Shown piece by piece: positions 56,315 through 64,000 of a stretch of DNA of 64,000 nucleotides. The notes beneath the pieces were generated by a model. The model was not told the origin of the DNA, made no database searches, and saw nothing but the letters and a program-made list of their open reading frames with translations. A program made the position numbers and the translations under genes. Source of the stretch: Candidatus Altimarinota bacterium. Lineage in GTDB: Bacteria > Patescibacteriota > Gracilibacteria > BD1-5 > UBA6164. Where the stretch lies: assembly GCA_025210615.1 (NCBI GenBank), contig JAOARJ010000015.1:1-64000 (forward strand), given 5' to 3'. Position 1 is the first letter of the stretch, and every line of letters begins with the position of its first letter.

Positions 56315-56767
56315 TTAATGATGATAATTTCAGCCTTCTTTAATTTTTTTCGCTCTATAAATTTGTTCTAATAGTATTAAAATCGCCATAATATGAGGAA
56401 AAGTCATAGGAGAAAAACTTAGTTTAAAATCAATATTATTTTTTATAATTTCTAAATCTACTCAATAAGCTCATCAAATTATAAAGACAATATCAGAATA
56501 TTTTACTTGTTTTTCTTCAATAAATTTTTCAAACTTTTGCGTAGAAAGTTCTTCAGAATCAATGTATAATAATACTTTATATCAAGAAGTTTTTTCTAAA
56601 ATTTTATTTAAAATTAAACTTTCTTTTTTGATTATTTCATCAGGATTAGTAGATTTTACAGGTTTTAATTTTTGAAAATTAACGCTTTTTCATAATCTTT
56701 TTTCATATTCTTTAATTGACTTATCAAAATGCTTATAAGAATCAACAAAACTTATTATTTTTATCAT
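56315..56767 (-). CDS. rlmH: 23S rRNA pseudouridine-1915 N3-methyltransferase RlmH
   Basis: 150 residues. A SPOUT-fold enzyme acting on helix 69 of 23S rRNA. The knot motifs VFIIGGAYGVDLEII and [20 protein letters not shown], then [15 protein letters not shown], are diagnostic. UGA supplies the two glycines of FIIGGAYG. Co-directional with tex, 14 nt upstream. Confidence 0.95.
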
Positions 56768-56781
56768 AATTTTTTATTATT

Positions 56782-58944
56782 TTATAATCATTTCATACTA
56801 AGGCTCACTCTTTCTCTTTTTTTGTCAATTTCAATAACTTTTACCTCTACATTTTGTCAAACAGTTACAACATCAGAAGGATTAGAAACATAATTATCAG
56901 ATAATTGTGAGATATGCACAAGCCCATCACTATGCAATCAAATATCCACAAAAGCACCAAAATCAGTAACATTTCTAACAACTCAATCCAAAATCATTCC
57001 TTCTTTTAAATCGGTAATTTCAAGTACATCACTCTTGAATTTAGGCGCTTCAATATTCTCTCTAGGATCTAATCAAGGTGTCGCTAATTCTTTAAAAATA
57101 TCATTTAATGTTTCAAATCAAATTTCATATTTTTCAGAAAAATCTCTAATTTTTGAATCAGAAATTTCTAAATTTATAGGCAGTTTTAAGTCTTTTTTCT
57201 TTATGTCAAATTCTTTTTCTAAGATTGCATAAGTTGTTTTATATGTTTCAGGGTGGATTCCAGTTTCATCTAAAACTTCTTTTCATCATTTAATTCTTAA
57301 GAATCAAATCGCTTGTTCAAAACCTTTTGGACCTAATCATTTCACTTTTTTTATTTCGCTTCTTTTTGTAAATTCTCCATTTTCATTTCTATAACTCACG
57401 ACGTTTTGCGCGATTTTTTTCGTTAATCATGCGATGTAGCTAAGAAGAGTATAAGAAGCAGTATTCACATCTACTCAAACAGCATTTACCGTGTCTTCGA
57501 CTTTTTCATCAAGTTTTCCAGCGAGTAATTTTTGGTCAACATCATGTTGATATTGTCCAACTCAAATAGATTTTGGATCAATTTTTGTAAGTTCCGCTAA
57601 AGAATCTTGTACTCTATGTCCGATAGAAATCGCTCATCTAACAGTAACGTCTAATTCTGGATATTCTTCAGTCGCTAATTTTGAAGCGCTATAAACAGAT
57701 GCTCCAGCCTCGTTTACTACCATATAATCTACGCTTAGGTCAGCTTTTTTTATAACTTCGTTAACAAATTTTTCTGTTTCACGAGATGCCGTTCAGTTTC
57801 AAATAACGATTAAATCGACATTATGTTTTTTTGTAAGTTTAACTATTTCGCTGTAAGCTCAAGCGATGTCATTTCTAGGAGGTACATGCCATAAAACGCT
57901 GTTATCTAAAAATTTTCAAGTAGCATCCAAAACAGCTACTTTACAACCTGTTCTAAATCAAGGGTCAATAGCCAAGATAGTTTTTCCTCTTACTGGAGGA
58001 GTTAAAAGCAGTCCTCTCATATTTTCTCAGAATACTTTAATGGCTTCTAAATCAGCCCATTTTTTCTTGTCACTTCTAATTTCTCTTTCAATAGAAGGAA
58101 GCATAAGTCTTTTTAGCCCATCAGTAATAGCTTCTTTTAAGTAAACTACACTAGTATTTGGATTTTCAGGAGTGAATTTATATTTCCCATTTTCTATAAT
58201 TTTTTCTTCGTACATATCTAATTTTACAGATAATTCTTTTTCTTTTTCGGCTCTAGAAACAGCTAAATAAGCATAAGACGGCATAGCTGAAATTTTCTTT
58301 TTATAATCTTTATAAATTTTATATGTTCACTCTTCATCAAATTTTTTCGTAGCTTTAGTTACTAAAGTTGCTCCTTCTTCTTCTTTTTCTTTTGTATAAC
58401 CTCTTAAATCAGCATCATCAGCTACCATTTCTGCGATAATATCTTGTGCTCATTTTATAGCTTCCTGCTTTGTCTTCACAGCTTTTTTCGGGTCTTTATT
58501 TTCTTTGATAAATTTTTCTGCTTCTGCCTCAAATTCCTCTTTAGTCATATCAGCCAAAGCAAGAATATCAGCTAATGGTTCAAGTCATTTAGCTTTAGCT
58601 ATTGTTGCTCTAGTATTTTTCTTTTCTTTGAATGGTCTGTATAAATCTTCAACTCTAGCTAAAGTTTCAGCATTTAAAATATCTTTTTTAAGTTCAGGAG
58701 TTAGCATTCATTTTTCATCAATAAGTCTAATTACATCTTCTTTTCTTGATTCTAAATTTTTTGCATATTCATAAATATCATTAAAATCTCTCAGCGTTTC
58801 ATCGCTTGCTCATCAAGTTAATTCTTTCCTATATCTGGCGATAAAGGGGATAGTATTTCACTCATCAAGTAATTTTATAATAGCTTCAATAGAGCTAGTT
58901 TTCATTCACGTTTTGTTTGAAATTTTTTGTACTAAATCTTGCAT
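56782..58944 (-). CDS. tex: Tex/YhgF RNA-binding protein
   Basis: 720 residues, normal for Tex. An N-terminal helical region (IIKLLDEGNTIPFIARYRKE) precedes the YqgF-like domain (ILAIDPGFRTGCKVAVLDAT), a helix-hairpin-helix region (IAQNVVSYRNENGEFTKRSE; VKGLGPKGFEQAIGFL) and a C-terminal S1 domain (GVVRNVTDFGAFVDIGLHSD; GLVHISQLSDNYV). Tex binds nucleic acid and affects transcription. Upstream of rlmH. Confidence 0.96.
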
Positions 58945-59076
58945 TTTTCTGTAAAAATTAAAAATAAATCCCTATAAATATAAGCAAAAATTAAGGAATT
59001 ACAAAAAAAACTTTTATTTTTTAAAAAATAGGTTAAAATAAAGCAGTTAAAAAATTATTATTTAAAAAATAAAGTT

Positions 59077-59625
59077 ATGCTATATATATTGTTAGGTATT
59101 GCCTGAGTTATCTGATTGTTCTTGATGACAAAATATAATGCAATGGTAACTCTTAGAAATAATAGAGAAAAATCATTCGCTGATATTGATGTGCAGTTAA
59201 AACAAAGATTTGATTTAGTACCAAATTTAGTTAGTGCAGTAAAAGGTTATGCTACTCATGAAAAAGAAACTTTTGAAAATATAACTAAGGCGAGAAGTAA
59301 TTATCAAGAAGCAAAAACTACTGACCAAAAAGTAGCAGCGAGTAATATGTTATCTAGCGCTTTATCAGGGCTTAATTTAGTTGTAGAAAATTATCCTGAT
59401 TTAAAAGCTAATGAATGATTTAATAATCTTCAAATAGAATTAAGCGATATTGAAAATAAAATCGCAGCAGCTAGAAGATTCTTCAATAGTGCAACGACAG
59501 AATTTAATACTTATATCCAAATGTTTCCAGCAAATATCGTAGCAGGTATGTTTGGTTTCTCTAAAGCAGAACTTTTTGCTACTGAAAGTGAAGAAGAAAG
59601 ACAAAATGTAAAAGTTGAATTTTAA
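59077..59625 (+). CDS. lemA: LemA family protein
   Basis: 182 residues. One N-terminal membrane helix (YILLGIAGVIGLFLM) then the four-helix LemA domain: YNAMVTLRNNREKSFADIDV, LKQRFDLVPNLVSAVKGYAT, LVVENYPDLKANEGFNNLQI and ENKIAAARRFFNSATTEFNT. LemA commonly pairs with HtpX and is linked to envelope quality control. htpX follows after 21 nt. Confidence 0.94.
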
Positions 59626-59646
59626 TCTTAATTAGAAAAATAAATT

Positions 59647-60597
59647 ATGGCAGTAATCTGATTACAAAGCTCAATATGGTCAAATAGATTAAAAACAATT
59701 TATTTGCTAATTCTATTTCCGTTATTTTTATTTGGATTATTTTACGCAGTATTTTTTGCAATGAATTATAATTCAGCAGTAGAATTTTCCCAAGTATTAG
59801 ATTCTACAAATAAAATATTTTTACAAGTTATTTCTGTATTAACGCCAGTTTTATTTGTTCGGATGCTTATTTCTTTCTTCTTTTACAGACAAATAATTTT
59901 TAAATTTTCTTGAGCAAAAGCTATTACAAGAAAAGAAAATCCAGAAATTTATAATATTGTAGAAAATTTATGTATTTCTAGAGGTCTTCCTACTCCGAAT
60001 ATTTGAATTTTAGAAGATGATAGTATGAATGCTTTTGCGACATGATTATCAGAAAAAAGTGCGTGGATAGTATTTTCTAGAGGGCTTTTAAATAGACTAG
60101 ATAAAAGAGAAATAGAAGCGGTTGCTGCCCATGAGTTAACTCATATTATAAATAGAGATAGTTTACTTATGGTCGTGATTATCGTGATAATTTGAGCTGT
60201 AGCGACTATCTGAGAAATAGTTTTTAGATGGTGACTATATAGCAGACCTAATAGCGATAGTAAAGATAATTCAAAAGCGTTATTAATTATGATTTGATTA
60301 GTTTTAATGTTTTTGTGATACTTGATTTTTCCATTAGTTAGACTCGCGATATCAAGAAAAAGAGAATATTTAGCCGATGCTTGAGCGGTAGAACTAACCA
60401 GTGATAATAGGGCTATGATAAGCGCTTTAGAAAAAATTAGTACAGATGCTCAAATAGAATCAATAAAGAAAAATACAGTGGCCGCTTTATGTATAGAAGA
60501 TCCTAAGAGCAAAAAAGAAAAAAGAAGTTTTATATGAAATTTATTTTCAACTCATCCAAGTGTTCCAGACAGAATTGAGGCATTAAAAAAATATTAG
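59647..60597 (+). CDS. htpX: HtpX-family membrane zinc protease
   Basis: 316 residues. Two N-terminal helices, the HEXXH zinc site EAVAAHELTHIINRDSLL (His about 162 and 166), a second pair of helices, then the third ligand region REYLADAGAVELTSDNRAMI (Glu). The C terminus THPSVPDRIEALKKY is the family end. Degrades damaged membrane proteins. Coupled to lemA. Confidence 0.95.
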
Positions 60598-60620
60598 GAC
60601 TATCCTAATATTTTATTTTT
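60588..60620. terminator. Bidirectional terminator htpX / minus-strand small gene
   Basis: An 11-bp stem AAATATTAGGA / TCCTAATATTT with loop CTA, flanked by T-rich DNA; stop codons of both convergent genes are in or next to it. Confidence 0.85.
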
Positions 60621-60834
60621 TTATATCTAAATTACTAATTTTTTCATCGTTATATAGAATATAGGTTTGCTTATCACTAGAGCTTAATTTATACTTTGTC
60701 TTTAGTTCTTCTATTTCTATATAATGCTCTTTATTTAGCTCTTGTTTTAGACTTAAATAAGCTACTAAATATCATAAAAAAAACGCAATAATTATAAAAA
60801 TTGTTGAGATAAAAAATTTCGTATTATTTTTCAT
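60613..60834 (-). CDS. Small single-pass membrane protein after folD
   Basis: 73 residues. One N-terminal membrane helix (FFISTIFIIIAFFLGYLVAY) then a charged, possibly coiled-coil segment (KQELNKEHYIEIEELKTKYK). The layout resembles divisome FtsB/FtsL-type proteins, but no specific motif supports that. Its start lies inside the end of folD (11-nt overlap), so it is translationally coupled to it. Confidence 0.55.
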
Positions 60835-61660
60835 TTTGAATATTATAAGCCTTTAAAGTATTTTGCATTAGCATAGCAACAGTCATCGCTCAAACTCCAC
60901 CAGGAACAGGAGTGATCATATTTCAATTATTATTTATAGTTTCAAAATCAGCATCTCAATAAATTTTTCAATCTCTAACTGTGAATCATACATCTATAAC
61001 AATAGTATTTTTATTTATCATATCTAAAGTTAAAAATCAAGGTTTTCAAATTGCAACACAAACTATATCAGCCTTTTTTGTATAATAGCTAATATCTTTT
61101 GTCCTACTATGACAAGTTGTTATAGTAGCTGAATTATTTAGCATCATGAGACTTAATGGCTTACCAACAATATTACTTCTTCAAATAACAACAACATCTT
61201 TTCAAGTTACATCAATATTATATTTTTCAAGAAGTGTCATAATTCAAGTAGGTGTACAACTAGCTAAAAACGAACTATCTCAGATAGCTAATTTTCAAAA
61301 ATTTTGTTTAGTGAATCAATCTACATCTTTTTCTGGCTTGATAGCGTTTATTACTTTTGCTGTATCAATATGTTTTGGTAGGGGAAGTTGCACTATAAAT
61401 CAATGAGTTTTTTTATCATCATTTAGCCATTCTATTTTATTTAATAATTCTTGCTCATCAAAATTTTCTTCATAATGGAAAAGCTCAAAATCAATTCAAA
61501 GATATTCAGCCCATTTTTTTTTCTGATTTATATATCTTATAGAATCTTCGTTATTCCCAACTAAAATAGCTTTTAAATAAACTTTTTCTGATAAATTAGA
61601 AACTTCTTTTTTTAATTCTTCATAAATTTCACTAGCAACTTTTTTTCCATCTATAATCAT
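60824..61660 (-). CDS. folD: Methylenetetrahydrofolate dehydrogenase/cyclohydrolase
   Basis: 278 residues, normal. Interconverts methylene-, methenyl- and formyl-THF. [20 protein letters not shown] with the catalytic Lys, [41 protein letters not shown] for NADP binding, and [15 protein letters not shown] are all present. UGA encodes most of these glycines. Overlaps the next minus-strand gene. Confidence 0.96.
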
Positions 61661-61690
61661 TAATTTTTAGTTATTTTTTAAATCAAAACA

Positions 61691-61718
61691 ATTTTATGAT
61701 TATATATTAAATTGTCAA
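61691..61718 (-). promoter_or_regulatory. Promoter of folD
   Basis: On the minus strand: TTGACA, a 16-nt spacer, then TAAAAT, about 30 nt before the start. Confidence 0.6.
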
Positions 61719-61742
61719 ATTTAAAATTTGTTGTATTTATTT

Positions 61743-61769
61743 TTGAAAAAAATTTTTTATCCATATAAT
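61743..61769 (+). promoter_or_regulatory. Promoter of ruvB
   Basis: TTGAAA, a 15-nt spacer, then TATAAT, 30 nt before the GTG start. Confidence 0.55.
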
Positions 61770-61799
61770 GAAGTTTAATTATTATTAAAAAATAAAAGC

Positions 61800-62843
61800 G
61801 TGGCTATAAAATCAAGTAAAACAAATAATAGACAAGAAAAAAATCAAGCGCAAGAAGATAGGATAATATCTTCTCAAGAAAAAGTTACAGATAAAACTAT
61901 TGATAATAGTCTAAGACCGAAGTTTTTGGATGATTATGTAGGGCAAAGTTCTATAAAAAAACATTTAGATGTATCGATAAAATCAGCTCAAATTAGAGCA
62001 CAATGTTTGGGACATATTTTATTTTATGGTCCGCCTTGACTTGGGAAAACTACGCTTTCTCAAATTATTTCAAATGAAATGGGGAGTAATATAAAAATTA
62101 CTAGTGGACCAGCAGTTGAAAAACAAGCAGATTTGGTATCGCTTTTGACAAATTTGGAGCAGGGAGATGTTTTATTTATAGATGAAATTCATAGATTACG
62201 CCCTCAAATTGAAGAAATTTTGTATACTGCGATGGAAGATTTTAATATTGATATTATGGTTGGGAAGTGAACTTGAGCGACATCTGTAAGAATGGATTTA
62301 CCTGAATTTACTCTTATTTGAGCGACAACAAGATTATCAAGTTTGTCAGCGCCGCTTCGTGATAGATTTTGAAATGTGTTAAAATTAGATTTTTATAACT
62401 CTAGCGAGCTTAGTGAAATTATTTTAAAAAATGCTAAAAAATTAGAAGTACCACTAACGGATAAAACAGCCGAAAATATAGCGAAAAGAAGTAGGTGAAC
62501 TCCTAGAATAGCGAATAGATTATTAAAAATTATTAGAGATTATTTTACGATTTGAAAAGATATTTCTAACGAAGAAATTTTGAACAATATTTTTTGTGAT
62601 TTAAATATTGATGATTTATGATTAGATAGCTTAGATAAGCAATATTTAGAAAATATTTATTATAAATTTGCTGGAGGGCCGGTTTGACTTAATACTTTGG
62701 CTTCAGCAATAGGAGAAGAAGAAGATACGATAGAAGATGTGGTTGAACCTTATTTACTTCAAATTTGATTTTTGGAAAGAACACCAAGAGGGAGAAAAAT
62801 CACTGAAAGTTGAATTGCTCAAATTATAAATAATAATAAATAA
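61800..62843 (+). CDS. ruvB: Holliday junction helicase RuvB
   Basis: 347 residues. The AAA+ motor that drives branch migration. The signature [20 protein letters not shown] opens the domain. [16 protein letters not shown] is Walker A (Gly from UGA), [16 protein letters not shown] is Walker B, and [20 protein letters not shown] is sensor 1. The winged-helix end has [19 protein letters not shown]. The start is GTG at 61800, the only non-ATG start I chose in the window; no in-frame ATG is closer. Confidence 0.95.
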
Positions 62844-62854
62844 AGAAAAGACTA

Positions 62855-62923
62855 TTGATGTGGCGAAGCCTCGCGAAGCGAGGCTCCGCATAGGAGCGGC
62901 GAGCTAGCTCGCCGCTCCATCAA
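62855..62923. repeat. GC-rich cruciform element after ruvB
   Basis: Outer arms TTGATG / CATCAA enclose two hairpins. Hairpin 1 (62867-62885) is AGCCTCGC-GAA-GCGAGGCT. Hairpin 2 (62893-62918) is a 26-nt perfect palindrome with GGAGCGGCGAGC as its left arm. G+C is above 60% in a region of about 25%. No T-run follows on the plus strand, so it is not an ordinary terminator. Probably a small mobile or structural element. Confidence 0.85.
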
Positions 62924-62958
62924 AAAAACAATCCTTATATTTTTATAAAGCTGAAAAA

Positions 62959-63915
62959 ATGTTAATTTTAACAAAAAAAAATATAGATGATAATAAATTA
63001 GACTTAGAAAAAAAATCTAGTTTTTGGCAATCTGTAGAGCGGATAAATATTATTTTGAAATCTGGACAAGCCGAAAAAATTTTTGTATTAAATAATAATT
63101 TAGTTGTAGAAAAAAGACGCGTTGCTTTATGAGAATATTGATTATTTATTTTGTGAATTAATAGCAATTTTGAAATAAATGAAAAGCAATTAATAGCTTT
63201 GGTAAAACAAGAAAAAGCTTTATTTATTCAAGTAGAATATATTAGTTATAATGAGAATTTTGAGCAAATAAAATTAGAGAAATTTAGTGAAGAATATTAT
63301 AAAAAGTTTATTACCCCTTACACGGCTATAATAAATTTAGAAAATACAGAAGATGAAATTTTAGTTAATATGAAACCAAAGTGAAGATATAATATAAAAC
63401 TTGCTAAGAAAAAACTCATAGAAGTAAAAGAGGTAGAAAAAACAGATGAAAATATAAAAATTTATTATGATTTAATGCTTGAAACTACTTCAAGAGACAA
63501 TTTTTTTGGTAATAATTTTGATTATTATAAGACTTTTTTACAAGAAAATAAAAATGCTTATTTATTACTGGCTTATAAAGATGAAAAAGCCATTGCTTGA
63601 TGAATATTTGTAGATTCTTGAGACACAAGCATTTATTATTATTGAGCTAGTACAAGCGATAAAAAATATAGAAATCTTATGGCGCCTTATTTGGTTCAAT
63701 GGACAGCGATAGAGAAGAGTAAGGCTTCTTGAAAAAAAATATATGATTTTTTATGAATAGCTACTCCAGATGAGAAAAATTCTGATTTAGCTTGAGTTAC
63801 TGATTTTAAATTAAAATTAACTAAAAATAAAGTTAATGTTTCTAAAAGTTTTATCTATAAGAACAAAAAATGTAAATATTTTGTTATAAAAATGTTAAAA
63901 AAATTAAAAAAATAA
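62959..63915 (+). CDS. FemAB-family aminoacyltransferase / lipid II bridge enzyme
   Basis: 318 residues with the double GNAT-like FemAB layout. NMKPKGRYNIKLAKKKLIEV and the C-terminal box YYYGASTSDKKYRNLMAPYL followed by GKKIYDFLGIATPDEKNSDL match FemABX proteins, which add amino acids to the peptidoglycan stem from aminoacyl-tRNA. With MurF it suggests a modified cell wall. Start ATG 36 nt after the GC-rich element. Confidence 0.85.
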
Positions 63916-63959
63916 ATAAAAATTGAATCTGTTTTTTATGTGAAGAAATAAAATATTTT

Positions 63960-63987
63960 TTGCAAAAAATAAGAAAAATATTATACT
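63960..63987 (+). promoter_or_regulatory. Promoter at the right edge, for a gene outside the window
   Basis: TTGCAA, a 16-nt spacer, then TATACT. Its gene is beyond 64000. Confidence 0.55.
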
Positions 63988-64000
63988 AAAATAAATTTAA

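Noticed and set aside
62855-62923. GC-rich palindrome as terminator of ruvB
   Set aside because: No T-run follows on the plus strand; the only T-run is on the upstream side for minus-strand transcription.
63939-63995. Short ATG-UGA frame at the right edge
   Set aside because: Only about 18 codons, overlapping a good promoter for a gene beyond the window.

Overview
The window is about 27% G+C by eye and reads cleanly only when UGA is translated as glycine (genetic code 25). With UGA read as stop nearly every gene is cut into pieces. With UGA as Gly, conserved motifs are restored across the whole window: the AtpD P-loop GGAGVGKT, the Tmk P-loop DGSGKGT, the RuvB Walker A GPPGLGKT and the TruB motif GHTGTLDPLATG all contain UGA-encoded glycines. 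This code is known only from Gracilibacteria (BD1-5) and Absconditabacteria (SR1), so the source is very probably a member of one of these small-genome, probably host-dependent candidate phyla. All coordinates below use code 25, with TAA and TAG as the only stops. I find 65 protein genes, about 24 sigma70-like promoters (TTGnnn, 15-17 nt, TATAAT-like), many hairpin terminators, no rRNA or tRNA gene, no CRISPR and no transposase. No gap between genes exceeds 300 bases.

Layout. 1-7.4 kb: the end of a repeat-rich LysM surface protein, then nusA, rplI, a PfkB sugar kinase, ruvX, a secreted fibrinogen-like protein, a RelA/SpoT-type synthetase and ssb. 7.7-13.5 kb: one 1942-residue surface protein with PKD-like domains, one transmembrane helix, an acidic tail with eight PSWL motifs and a histone-H1-like lysine-rich end. 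13.6-20 kb: lepB, truB, a lamin-tail-domain protein, recO, a degenerate PP2C-like membrane protein, tsaE and a STAS protein. 20-31.6 kb: glycosyltransferase, HD hydrolase, PrsW protease, rpsU, tmk, several unknown genes, hrcA with an overlapping polyprenyl-phosphate sugar transferase, and an EamA transporter. 31.7-40.2 kb: ndk, murF, a toxin-antitoxin pair with its operator, a TraD/VirD4-like ATPase, a receiver protein, a PolA-like nuclease without polymerase domain, and a second fibrinogen-like protein. 40.4-46.6 kb: pnp, aspS, tyrS, a cNMP-binding protein. 46.8-53.8 kb: an F-type ATP synthase operon (B-E-F-H-A-G-rnhA-D-C). 53.9-64 kb: acs, rlmH, tex, lemA, htpX, folD, ruvB and a FemAB-like transferase.

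How it fits together. Core information processing (NusA, L9, S21, PNPase, AspRS, TyrRS, TruB, TsaE, RlmH) and DNA repair (RuvB, RuvX, SSB, RecO, the truncated PolA) sit beside a cell-surface programme: MurF, FemAB, a lipid-linked sugar transferase, LepB, HtpX/LemA, PrsW, and several very large or repeat-rich secreted proteins that could mediate contact with a host or prey cell. The most unusual items are the PKD/H1-tail protein, the fused duplicated ATP synthase c subunit, the PolA-like nuclease ending in a clamp-binding motif, the paired fibrinogen-like genes with matching promoters, and a GC-rich perfect palindrome after ruvB.
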